DNA of 21,414 bases, from IMG/VR virus record IMGVR_UViG_3300007541_000276, positions 1-21,414 of that record, one strand, 5' to 3'. The notes under the pieces are model-generated. The model did not search any database. It saw nothing but the letters and a program-made list of their open reading frames with translations, and was not told where the DNA came from. This DNA is from a virus. A program made the translations under genes and the position numbers. Positions 4,628-11,717 of the stretch are shown here, in pieces. Each line of letters begins with the position of its first letter. Position 1 is the first letter of the stretch.

Positions 4628-6244
4628 ATGTCAACTCTATCAAAATTTGCAGACAAAACAACATCAACTGTTAGACAACATGAAGATGCTGTAGTAGAAA
4701 ACTTTATGGGAGGAAACTCTTATAAATTGAATTCGTTACAAACACTTAAAATTGTAGCTGCGTCTTCTATATTTGGAGAGCCTCAATATTACCGTGACGG
4801 TGTCAATGCGTCAAAGACAATTAAAAATCATTCTACGATTTTAGAGTATTCGATTCTAAATGATTTGCTTAATGATAAGCGTTCTGTTGCAGATGTATTT
4901 ACTGAAGCTATTGATAACGCACTTTCATATGACTTTCAAGGAACTTTGAATTTAGCATTAGAATTGCGAAAAGATTATTTTATGCGTCTTAATCCTGCAG
5001 TAATTTATGTACGTGCTACATTGCATAAAGGTCGTGCTGAATTTAATGAAGCTAACCCAGGCGTAATGAAATCGATTGGTAAGGCAATTGCTCCTAGACC
5101 AGATGACATTACAAACCAGTTTGAATACTTTATGTATGTAAACAAAACTAAAAACGGTATGCCGTCTTTGTTAAAACGTACTTGGGCTGATGCTTTAGAA
5201 TCATATTCACGCTATCAGTTAAATAAGTATAAAGGTAAACGTTTAATTGACTTAGTTCGTTTATCTCACGCTAATAATGCTGACATCAATGAATTGATGA
5301 AAACTGGAACTTTAGAAGTTGAAGACACTGAACAAACTTGGGAGACACTTCGCTCTGCCGGTAAAACTTGGAGTGAAATTCTAAAACAAATTCGAATGCC
5401 ACATATGGCATTGTTGCGAAACCTTCGAGGTATTTGTTCTGAAATTAATGGTGCGGAATTATCAAAAGTAATGGAGCAACTTAAATCAGGAGTAGTAGGC
5501 GGAAAGCAATTCCCATTCCGTTATTGGAGTGCTTATAAGGCTATCAAGAATGCAGACATTAACAATAAAAGTTTAGTTCTTGATACTTTAGAAGAGTGTC
5601 TAGACATTGCAGTAGCGAATATGCCTAAGTTAAGTGGTAAAGTAGCTTGTTTGTCAGACAACTCTGGTTCTGCTTGGGGTACTATGAATTCAGAATATGG
5701 GCATGTCACTGTAGCTGAAATTGCAAACTTATCTTCATTAATCACTGCGATGCAGGCAGATGAAGGATATGTTGGAGTATTTGGTGACCAGCTTTCATTA
5801 CAAGGAGTTTCTAAACGAAATGGATTGTTAACTCAATTAGATGAAACTTCTAACCGAGGCCGCAATCAAGGACAAGCTACTGAAAATGGAATTTGGCTAT
5901 TTTGGGATGATGCTATTACGAATAAAAAGCATTATGATACCGTATTTATCTATTCAGATATGCAGGCTGGTCATGGTCGTCTTTATGGTACCGATTCTTC
6001 AAAATATAAAGAGTTTATACATCAAGGTAGAGGTAGCTATATTGACGTCTTGGCATTGGTTGAAAAATATCGTAAGACAGTTAACCCAAAAGTCAATGTA
6101 TTTTCTGTGCAAGTTGCCGGATATGATAACTCAGTATTGCCAGAGAACCTATATAGAGGTGCTATATTAGCCGGCTGGACAGGTAAAGAGCCTGTATATG
6201 CAAAGGCTATTATTGACACTTGGAATCAAATAGAATCTAAGTAA
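4628..6244 (+). CDS. rsr: Ro60/TROVE-family RNA-binding protein (Rsr-like)
   Basis: At 538 residues it matches the usual length of Ro60 proteins. The N-terminal two thirds are helical-repeat (HEAT-like TROVE) sequence, with the family-like segments KYKGKRLIDLVRLSHANNA (200-218) and MPHMALLRNLRGI (257-269). The C-terminal third is a von Willebrand A domain: LSDNSGS (342-348) gives the MIDAS residues D344, S346 and S348, with a later YSDMQ (442-446). Known Ro60 proteins are rings that bind misfolded RNA ends in the central hole and Y RNA on the outer surface; in bacteria they guide exonucleases such as PNPase in rRNA maturation and stress RNA decay. The gene follows a small basic protein by 7 bp and lies downstream of a noncoding RNA unit with a tRNA-like fold. 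No RtcB/RtcA ligase or exonuclease is present in the window. Confidence 0.9.
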   Translation: MSTLSKFADKTTSTVRQHEDAVVENFMGGNSYKLNSLQTLKIVAASSIFGEPQYYRDGVNASKTIKNHSTILEYSILNDLLNDKRSVADVFTEAIDNALSYDFQGTLNLALELRKDYFMRLNPAVIYVRATLHKGRAEFNEANPGVMKSIGKAIAPRPDDITNQFEYFMYVNKTKNGMPSLLKRTWADALESYSRYQLNKYKGKRLIDLVRLSHANNADINELMKTGTLEVEDTEQTWETLRSAGKTWSEILKQIRMPHMALLRNLRGICSEINGAELSKVMEQLKSGVVGGKQFPFRYWSAYKAIKNADINNKSLVLDTLEECLDIAVANMPKLSGKVACLSDNSGSAWGTMNSEYGHVTVAEIANLSSLITAMQADEGYVGVFGDQLSLQGVSKRNGLLTQLDETSNRGRNQGQATENGIWLFWDDAITNKKHYDTVFIYSDMQAGHGRLYGTDSSKYKEFIHQGRGSYIDVLALVEKYRKTVNPKVNVFSVQVAGYDNSVLPENLYRGAILAGWTGKEPVYAKAIIDTWNQIESK

Positions 6245-6250
6245 TACCCT

Positions 6251-6290
6251 AGAAACCGTCAAAATATTTGGCGGTTTTCTACTGTTTTTT
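6251..6290 (+). terminator. Intrinsic terminator after the Ro60 gene
   Basis: The stem AGAAACCGTCAAA (6251-6263) pairs with TTTGGCGGTTTTCT (6267-6280) through one wobble and one bulged T, around loop ATA. T-rich sequence follows, ending in TTTTTT at 6285-6290. It closes the Ro60 operon. Confidence 0.82.
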
Positions 6291-6299
6291 CAAAAAAGA

Positions 6300-6331
6300 T
6301 TTGGTACTTTGAAAATTTTGTCTTATCTTTA
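6300..6331 (+). promoter_or_regulatory. Bacteroidetes-type promoter for the gene at 6348
   Basis: TTTG (6300-6303) and TATCTTTA (6324-6331) are 20 bp apart in the GATTTGGTACTTTGAAA context, 17 bp before the start codon. Confidence 0.88.
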
Positions 6332-6347
6332 AATAAATTTAAATAGT

Positions 6348-6605
6348 ATGACGAACGATATAGAATACGCAATTAAAGTAATTTTGGTTAAGAATGGATA
6401 TTCTGAAAGGGATATATCTTTCCATAGCGAGCGAATTGAAACTATCAATAAGCCAATTGAGTATCGATATCTTAAGGTTGGATATTGGCGCCGTTTAGAT
6501 GTAAAAGCTCAGAGAGATTTAGGTAAATTAATTACCGCTGAGCTCACTGACACGGATACAGATCTTAATTCATTTTTATGGTCTTATATTGTAAAAAAAT
6601 CTTAA
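6348..6605 (+). CDS. Small protein of unknown function
   Basis: This 85-residue soluble protein is charged, with predicted alpha and beta segments and no membrane segment, Cys cluster or known motif. It has its own promoter directly upstream, and its stop codon lies just before the next promoter, so it is probably transcribed as a single gene. This one-gene-one-promoter layout is typical of early phage genes that alter host functions. No specific role can be read from the sequence. Confidence 0.78.
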   Translation: MTNDIEYAIKVILVKNGYSERDISFHSERIETINKPIEYRYLKVGYWRRLDVKAQRDLGKLITAELTDTDTDLNSFLWSYIVKKS

Positions 6606-6611
6606 AAAAGA

Positions 6612-6643
6612 TTTGGTACTTTGAAACATTCTTCTTATCTTTA
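6612..6643 (+). promoter_or_regulatory. Bacteroidetes-type promoter for the 6679-7131 gene pair
   Basis: TTTG (6612-6615) and TATCTTTA (6636-6643) have a 20-bp spacer. It begins 7 bp after the preceding stop codon and is the last strong promoter before 10461. Confidence 0.88.
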
Positions 6644-6678
6644 AGTATAGAAATTAATAATAAATAAAACCAAAAAGT

Positions 6679-6912
6679 ATGTCAGGAATTAAAAATCAAG
6701 ATCGAACCAATGCAATTAAATTTGGTCGTTATGCAATCGTTTTAGAAAAAGAACAATTGAGTTATTATCTAGACGGCGAAGTAGTTCAAGTTAAAGATGT
6801 GAGTTTCGATTTTAATTACAAAGACCTTTATGATCTAGGAGTTCGCATTTCTTCGAAGAAAGGTTTAGGTCCAGTAGAATATACTCATAAAAAAATGGTT
6901 TCTAAATTCTAA
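6679..6912 (+). CDS. Small protein of unknown function
   Basis: This 77-residue protein has the look of a small beta-rich domain (GRYAIVLEKEQLSYYLDGEVVQV) followed by a basic C-terminus. No catalytic motif, metal site or membrane segment is visible. It is the first gene after the promoter at 6612 and is followed after 6 bp by another small gene, so the two share a transcript. Function unknown. Confidence 0.75.
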   Translation: MSGIKNQDRTNAIKFGRYAIVLEKEQLSYYLDGEVVQVKDVSFDFNYKDLYDLGVRISSKKGLGPVEYTHKKMVSKF

Positions 6913-6918
6913 ATTTAT

Positions 6919-7131
6919 ATGATGCCAAAAAAGAAATCACAATACCGAATCGTCCCAACTAATCATGAAAAATTAGGATCTTGTTGGGCACTAAAAGAAG
7001 GCGACAATATAATTGGAACTTTTATTAATAAGCAGTCGGCTGAAAAGAAAAAGACTCAACTCGAGCAAAAGTCCTTAGAAGATTTTATTCTAATCAAAAC
7101 AGTTAATCAAGAGCTCAAATTAGAAGAATAA
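6919..7131 (+). CDS. Small lysine-rich protein, possibly DUF2188-like
   Basis: This 70-residue protein contains YRIVPTNHEKLGSCWALKEG and then a helix with SAEKKKTQLEQ. That order (a short beta hairpin reading Y-x-V-P...W-x-x-K, then a helix) resembles the small DUF2188-type domains, but the match is loose. Start codons at 6919 or 6922 are both possible. It is the second gene of a short operon. The 84 bp that follow hold no gene, only weak inverted repeats (CGGCA near 7151 with TGCCG near 7193). Confidence 0.72.
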   Translation: MMPKKKSQYRIVPTNHEKLGSCWALKEGDNIIGTFINKQSAEKKKTQLEQKSLEDFILIKTVNQELKLEE

Positions 7132-7215
7132 TATACCTATAGTTCATACCCGGCAGCCTATCAAACTTCTGCGTATACAGTCGATCTATAAGTGCCGATA
7201 TAAAGATATTCAGAT

Positions 7216-7584
7216 ATGAAACAATTATCAGTTCAAGATAAAAAACTTATTGAAAAATATAAGAAAAAGGTGCATAAACAATTTCCTGGAGCATACTTAA
7301 TAAGTGTTGGCTCTGGGTATTATACAATTGTGCAAGAAGGTGAAGATTTAACGCTGCGTGACGTATTAGCTGAGTTTTTATTTAACCCCGTTAAAGACCC
7401 AGTAAAAGCTTGGGAAATGGCACAGCTGTCTTCAAGAACTTTTCAAAACCTTAATCGCACCCACCCACTTCGTATTGAAGGGTCTAAAATGGAAGATAAA
7501 ATTGCGAGGGTCGAAGCTAGACGACTAAAACGTGAATCCGGCGTTGAATCGCGAAAAATTAAAGAACAGGATATTTATTATTAA
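7216..7584 (+). CDS. Conserved-looking phage protein of unknown function
   Basis: This 122-residue soluble protein has a basic helical start, a beta-hairpin segment (GAYLISVGSGYYTIVQEGED, residues 25-44) and a strongly basic C-terminal helix (EARRLKRESGVESRKIKEQD) that could contact nucleic acid. I do not recognise a named family. No Bacteroidetes-type promoter lies directly before it. A GATATT string at 7205 is only a partial match to the motif found before the structural genes. It ends 13 bp before the methyltransferase start and is probably co-transcribed with it. Confidence 0.75.
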   Translation: MKQLSVQDKKLIEKYKKKVHKQFPGAYLISVGSGYYTIVQEGEDLTLRDVLAEFLFNPVKDPVKAWEMAQLSSRTFQNLNRTHPLRIEGSKMEDKIARVEARRLKRESGVESRKIKEQDIYY

Positions 7585-7597
7585 AATAATCAAAGTT

Positions 7598-8347
7598 ATG
7601 TTTAATCTTTTTTCAAAAAAGAAAGATTCTAAAGAAAAAGTTATGACTGAAAAGGAATGGCATCCCACCGACGAATTAGTTGATACTATTGTCGATACCC
7701 AAGAATCAGACTCAGCAACAGAAACACTTAATAATCAAGATTTAGACTCACTACCTGAGAGTGTGGTAAATGATTATCCTTTAGAATCTTTAATGTATGA
7801 TCCCGCTGTATTAGGTTGGGGGTCTGTAGATGAACAAGAAGCGCTTTTTGCAGCTTTACTGATATACTATCAACCAGGTCAATCTGTATTAGATGTTGGT
7901 GCTGGACGTGCAGACCTATATGAATTTATTAGTCGTATATACCAAACCGAATTTAAGTATAAAGGAATAGACTATAATCCAAATATTCTTGAAGTTGCTA
8001 AACAAAAGTATCCCGGCGTCGACGTTGACGCTATTGATGCATTGTCTTTAGATACTAATCCGGAATATGATTGGGTACTTGGATCTGGCTTATTTAATTT
8101 AGCCGATCATGAAGATATGCGAGAATATCTCGTTAGCGTTGTCGACTCAATGTATAATAAAGCAAAAGTCGGAGTAGCTTTTAACTTAATGACTATGGCT
8201 CCTGATGGTGTGACACCAGAAGAGTTAGCCCAGTTAGTTGAATATAATCCTGGAGATTTATTTAACTTCTTCGTTGAAAGATATAACAAAGTCCTTTGCC
8301 GCACTGACTACATGCTCGGAGACGCGACTTTTCTAATAATCAAATAA
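7598..8347 (+). CDS. Class I SAM-dependent methyltransferase-like protein
   Basis: The 249-residue reading starts at the ATG at 7598 (AAAGTT before it). An upstream in-frame ATG at 7532 would overlap the preceding gene heavily and is less likely. After an acidic, probably disordered N-terminus (1-65) comes a Rossmann methyltransferase core: motif I VLDVGAGRAD (97-106), which binds S-adenosylmethionine, motif II YKGIDYNP with D125, and a later WVLGSGLF segment (159-166) in the motif IV position. The substrate is unknown. The lack of an NPPY/DPPY signature argues against a typical DNA adenine or cytosine-N4 methylase, so a small-molecule, protein or RNA substrate is more likely. It heads a run of overlapping small genes reaching to 9712. 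Confidence 0.85.
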   Translation: MFNLFSKKKDSKEKVMTEKEWHPTDELVDTIVDTQESDSATETLNNQDLDSLPESVVNDYPLESLMYDPAVLGWGSVDEQEALFAALLIYYQPGQSVLDVGAGRADLYEFISRIYQTEFKYKGIDYNPNILEVAKQKYPGVDVDAIDALSLDTNPEYDWVLGSGLFNLADHEDMREYLVSVVDSMYNKAKVGVAFNLMTMAPDGVTPEELAQLVEYNPGDLFNFFVERYNKVLCRTDYMLGDATFLIIK

Positions 8348-8370
8348 ATTTAATTAACAAAAACAAAAAA

Positions 8371-8682
8371 ATGATTTTACCAGTAATCGCAATTGTAGGT
8401 TGGGGTGCTTCCGCCTACTTGTATTGGAAACTTCGCACGTCGAATGTTTCTGTATTTGAAAAGGATGGCATTATTGAAGCCCTCCAGAAACATTCTAGAA
8501 GTGTTGAAAACGTACTAGACCGTAAACAAGAAGATTTGAAAAGATTGCACGACGAATTAAATGCACTTAAATCTTCTATTACTGCAAAAGCTAAAGCAAA
8601 AACAGCTCCAGCATCTAAAGACGCCGCTGCTACGTCTTCAAAACCAAAACGCAGATATAGTAGAAAGCCCAAAGCTCAATAA
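8371..8682 (+). CDS. Membrane-anchored coiled-coil protein with basic Ala/Lys-rich tail
   Basis: This 103-residue protein has an N-terminal membrane segment (residues 2-19), a heptad-like helical region (about 35-72) and a low-complexity Ala/Lys/Ser tail ending in a strongly basic RRYSRKPKAQ. The layout suggests a cytoplasmic tail tethered to the inner membrane that could bind DNA or RNA. No family is recognised. Its stop codon overlaps the start codon of the next gene (TAATG), so translation is probably coupled. Confidence 0.75.
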   Translation: MILPVIAIVGWGASAYLYWKLRTSNVSVFEKDGIIEALQKHSRSVENVLDRKQEDLKRLHDELNALKSSITAKAKAKTAPASKDAAATSSKPKRRYSRKPKAQ

Positions 8683-9062
8683 TGAAACCTGCTCCGTTTG
8701 AGCAGTTTATAAAGAGTTTATTAGATAATAGTGCAGCCAACGATGCGCTGCGAGATCTAACTAAACGAAATCTACCTATACAAGGATCTTCATTAATGTC
8801 AGCCGTGGATGCGATTCTACTAGAAGAATCGATCGCAGCTCAATTTGATATAGAAGGGTATGACAGTAATGATAAAAAAGTAAAGGTATTAGATAAATTG
8901 CTACGTGTACGAAATCTATTAGATAGAAATTTAGTCATACCTGATGATGCTGATTATATTACTGTACAGTTATGTATTCAGTATGTAGAAAATGGGTATG
9001 CATTAACTTCAACTAGTTTAGATTGTTTAAATAAAATTTATAAAAAGTATAACTATGGCTAA
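8682..9062 (+). CDS. Helical protein of unknown function
   Basis: This 126-residue protein is predominantly helical, without membrane segments or metal motifs. It overlaps the preceding stop by one base (TAATGA) and the next gene by 8 bp, which supports a real, translationally coupled gene. I recognise no family. It probably belongs to the 7598-9712 operon. Confidence 0.78.
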   Translation: MKPAPFEQFIKSLLDNSAANDALRDLTKRNLPIQGSSLMSAVDAILLEESIAAQFDIEGYDSNDKKVKVLDKLLRVRNLLDRNLVIPDDADYITVQLCIQYVENGYALTSTSLDCLNKIYKKYNYG

Positions 9063-9279
9063 CAATATTGAAGCTAAACTAAAGGAGCTGTTATCAAAAG
9101 AAGATATTGAATCTCTTCGAAAAATCCAACTTATTAAAGACTCAGAATCTCGTCAGTCCGAGCTTAAAAAATTTTTCATAGAACCCGGCCGATTTGAGGT
9201 GATATCACCGTTTATGGATCCGGTTTGGTTGGCCTATGAAATATTTATTAATAAAACTACGAGGCGATATGAATTTTAA
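9055..9279 (+). CDS. Small helical protein of unknown function
   Basis: This 74-residue protein has a charged helical N-terminal half and a C-terminal segment rich in hydrophobic and aromatic residues (FEVISPFMDPVWLAYEIFI). It overlaps both its neighbours, as is common in compact phage operons. No recognisable domain. Confidence 0.7.
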   Translation: MANNIEAKLKELLSKEDIESLRKIQLIKDSESRQSELKKFFIEPGRFEVISPFMDPVWLAYEIFINKTTRRYEF

Positions 9280-9712
9280 CGAGTACATAATTGATGAGGA
9301 TGACTTCGGGTTTTATGCGAGCCTGCCAGAAAATGAGCGTATATTATTTTTATACGACTTAATATGTGAAGATGCTTATGGCCCCGGGTCAGTATCAGCA
9401 GTTGACTCGAAGTCTTTAGAGATGCTTGACTTTGATACTGTAATTAAAGAGTTTGCTAAAAAAATTACAGATGTTGTTAATGCTTCTATTAAACAAAACA
9501 TGCTTGTTAATGTATTATTCATTAACACAAAAGTAATAGTTCAATCAGATAGTTTAAACTTATTAAATGAATCTGTTACAGAATTATTTTTAAATGGATA
9601 TATTCTTAAAGGCGTAGATATGGCACCTAGAATAAAAGAAATATTTCATGTACAAAAATATTGTAAGATGTACGATATATTAGGATGTGAAGATAAATTA
9701 TCTTTAAATTAA
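9269..9712 (+). CDS. Acidic protein of unknown function
   Basis: Read from the ATG at 9269 this is 147 residues. The upstream ATG at 9236 would give 158 residues but a 44-bp overlap with the previous gene, so the internal start (11-bp overlap, GAGGCG a few bases upstream) is preferred. The protein is acidic and mostly helical with a beta patch (MLVNVLFINTKVIV). No motif is recognised. It ends the run of overlapping genes. The next 116 bp contain no gene but precede Hsp20 and include TATATTTATA near 9736, which may be part of a promoter. Confidence 0.75.
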   Translation: MNFNEYIIDEDDFGFYASLPENERILFLYDLICEDAYGPGSVSAVDSKSLEMLDFDTVIKEFAKKITDVVNASIKQNMLVNVLFINTKVIVQSDSLNLLNESVTELFLNGYILKGVDMAPRIKEIFHVQKYCKMYDILGCEDKLSLN

Positions 9713-9828
9713 TTTAGTAAATTCGTAAAGATTGCATATATTTATATTAAACGCAACCTAAGGGCGCACCGACTTACCTAATGGAAGTCACAATTAATTT
9801 ATGTTTAACTTTTATAGATTTTAGAACT

Positions 9829-10245
9829 ATGACACATTTAACACCAAGAAGAATGGATGCATTTGACATTCTATTCAAAAATTTCTTTAACAACGATTCG
9901 TTTTTCGCTCCAGTAATTGAAACAAAAGCTGGGCATCCTGTAGACATCTTTGAAAATAGTGAGGGCTTGCATTTTGAAATTGCATGCACTGGATTATCAA
10001 AAGATGACATTAACATTTCTTTAGAGCACGACGTTCTTCGAGTATCATATGATAAAGAAGAATTTGACTCAGAAAAAAAGTATTTGACACGTGGTATTGC
10101 TAAACGGTCATTTAACTTAGGTTATAAAATTTCTTCAAAATTTGATTTAGGAAAAGCAGATGCTGAGATGACTAATGGTCTTCTCAAAATTTCTATTCCT
10201 TTTGCGGAAGAAACAAAAACAACCAAAACACTTTTAATTAAATAA
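9829..10245 (+). CDS. hsp20: Small heat shock protein (Hsp20 / alpha-crystallin family)
   Basis: The 138-residue reading begins at the ATG at 9829 (MTHLTPRRMDAFD). An in-frame ATG at 9781 adds 16 residues unlike Hsp20 N-termini and is not preferred. The alpha-crystallin domain spans about residues 34-125: PVDIFENSEGLHFEIACTGL, DINISLEHDVLRVSYD and MTNGLLKISIPF are its typical beta-strand blocks, the last being the conserved G-x-L segment. Family members are ATP-independent chaperones forming oligomers. Hsp20 genes are well known in T4-like marine phages, where they may help fold structural proteins. It stands after a 116-bp gap and before a 63-residue unknown gene, and probably has its own promoter. 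Confidence 0.93.
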   Translation: MTHLTPRRMDAFDILFKNFFNNDSFFAPVIETKAGHPVDIFENSEGLHFEIACTGLSKDDINISLEHDVLRVSYDKEEFDSEKKYLTRGIAKRSFNLGYKISSKFDLGKADAEMTNGLLKISIPFAEETKTTKTLLIK

Positions 10246-10268
10246 TCACCCGCGCCCTGGGTTGTGTT

Positions 10269-10460
10269 ATGTTTACGTTGTCAAGAAAATTCATACATGT
10301 TAATGATAGGTTAGTTGAAGTAATTCGAGACTTTCCTGAAGATCGGGTAAAAGATATTTCACTCGTCAAAGAGTGGCTTAATGCCGAAACTGTATTACGA
10401 AATAACGGAAGATTATACTTTTGTGAATATGTACAAGAGGCAGAAATAATTGAAGAATGA
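10269..10460 (+). CDS. Small protein of unknown function
   Basis: This 63-residue reading frame lies between Hsp20 and the promoter of the UV endonuclease gene. Composition (acidic C-terminus, aromatic LYFCEYV) and codon use look like those of its neighbours, and the frame fills the gap exactly up to the next promoter. No motif is recognised. The 23 bp before it contain a short ACCC...GGGT inverted repeat at 10249-10262. Confidence 0.62.
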   Translation: MFTLSRKFIHVNDRLVEVIRDFPEDRVKDISLVKEWLNAETVLRNNGRLYFCEYVQEAEIIEE

Positions 10461-10492
10461 TTTGGTATTTCCAAATGAATTCCTTAAATTTA
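10461..10492 (+). promoter_or_regulatory. Bacteroidetes-type promoter of the UV endonuclease gene
   Basis: TTTG (10461-10464) starts on the base after the preceding stop codon, and TAAATTTA lies at 10485-10492. The spacer is 20 bp. Confidence 0.85.
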
Positions 10493-10514
10493 AGTAATAA
10501 ATAAAAAATAACAA

Positions 10515-11438
10515 ATGACAAATTTAGGTTACGCTTGTATCAACATGACCTTAGGTAAGAAACGAATTCTTACCGGTCGCGCGATGCGTAAGGCAACGTT
10601 AGAAGAAAAGGGCTTAGCTCACGCTTCTGAATTAGCGCTGCAGAACGTGTTAGATTTAGAGACTATTCTCAAATGGAATGTAGATAATGATATTTACTTT
10701 TTCCGTTTAGGTAGTGATATTATTCCATGGGGAGATAAGATTGATATCACTCAACTCCCTGACTATAATGCAATTTGTGCGTCGCTTAAGCGCAGCGGCG
10801 ACTATGCAGCAGAGCATGGCATACGTATTACTACCCATCCAGGTCCATTTAATTTATTAGCCTCGCCTCGCGAAGAAGTTATACAAAGCACTATTAGTCA
10901 TCTAGAAATGCATGGCACGATATTTGACTTAATGGGCTTATCACGTAGCCATTATAATAAGATTAATATACATGTAGGTGCTACTTATGGAGATAAGTAT
11001 TCAGCTGCAGAGACTTGGTGTAGTAACTTTCTCAGGCTATCCGAGGGCGTCCGAGCCCGTTTAACTGTTGAAAACGATGACAAAGCATCGATGTACTCTG
11101 TAAAAGATCTATATGAATTAATCTATTCAAAAGTAGGAGTGCCAATTGTTTTTGATTACCATCATCATAAGTTTTGTGACGGCGGTATGTCAGAAGAAGA
11201 GGCGTTAAACTTGGCCATTTCAACTTGGAATGATGTCAAGCCAGTTGTGCATTATTCAGAGTCGAAATCATTACACGAGTCAAATGATAAACTCAATCCG
11301 CGGGCGCACTCCGACTATATTACGGACTATATAGATCCGTATAATTTAGATATTGATATTATGATCGAGGCGAAGGCAAAAGAGCTCGCCCTTTTGGAGT
11401 ATCGTCGGCTACATAAAATTTCTTTCGGAAAAAGATAA
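10515..11438 (+). CDS. uvsE: UV damage endonuclease (UvsE/UvdE)
   Basis: This 307-residue TIM-barrel repair nuclease has the standard length. Family motifs occur in order: LGYACIN (4-10), FFRLGSDIIPWG (62-73), THPGPFN (107-113), NIHVGATYGDK (151-161), VENDDK (185-190), VFDYHHHKF (212-220) and VVHYSES (244-250). The expected metal ligands are all visible: H108, H153, E186, D214, H217, H246 and E285. The family nicks DNA immediately 5' of UV photoproducts and some abasic or other lesions, starting an alternative excision repair. It fits a phage exposed to sunlight. It has its own promoter and is followed by a 99-bp AT-only gap. Confidence 0.96.
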   Translation: MTNLGYACINMTLGKKRILTGRAMRKATLEEKGLAHASELALQNVLDLETILKWNVDNDIYFFRLGSDIIPWGDKIDITQLPDYNAICASLKRSGDYAAEHGIRITTHPGPFNLLASPREEVIQSTISHLEMHGTIFDLMGLSRSHYNKINIHVGATYGDKYSAAETWCSNFLRLSEGVRARLTVENDDKASMYSVKDLYELIYSKVGVPIVFDYHHHKFCDGGMSEEEALNLAISTWNDVKPVVHYSESKSLHESNDKLNPRAHSDYITDYIDPYNLDIDIMIEAKAKELALLEYRRLHKISFGKR

Positions 11439-11537
11439 TTATTAGTAGCAACCAACATAATTATATTCTTATTTATTAATATTATATTATTTATATTATA
11501 ATTAATATTTAAATATAATTTGTATTAAATCAAGATT
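11439..11537. other. Extremely AT-rich intergenic spacer
   Basis: From 11457 to 11521 only one base (C at 11468) is G or C. The stretch is full of TTATATTATAATTAAT-like inverted repeats. It may hold a promoter for the small gene at 11538 or act as an easily melted site. No good TTTG/TAnnTTTG pair is seen. Confidence 0.6.
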
Positions 11538-11717
11538 ATGAGATATAAAGGACATACGATTAACAAATTAGAAGGTCAAGTTTCAAAATTAAAAACATTA
11601 CAACGAATGATTGAGATGGGTAATGTTTCCGGCCCGGACGCTGTTAAACAGCTCCAAGCTGTAATTAAGGAAATTGAATTAGTAATTGACCGATTAGATT
11701 TAGAACCGAATGAATAA
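11538..11717 (+). CDS. Small coiled-coil-like protein, unknown function
   Basis: A 59-residue frame runs from the ATG at 11538 to the TAA at 11715-11717. It begins MRYKGHTINKLEGQVSKL and continues as a mainly helical, heptad-like protein with a GP break in the middle (VSGPDAV), suggesting a helical hairpin. Its last 8 bp overlap the start of the next gene (ATG at 11710), a coupling typical of true phage genes, and its codon use matches its neighbours. No family is recognised. Confidence 0.75.
   Translation: MRYKGHTINKLEGQVSKLKTLQRMIEMGNVSGPDAVKQLQAVIKEIELVIDRLDLEPNE

Noticed and set aside
9781-9828. Upstream start for Hsp20
   Set aside because: The added residues (MEVTINLCLTF) do not resemble an Hsp20 N-terminus; the ATG at 9829 gives a normal length.
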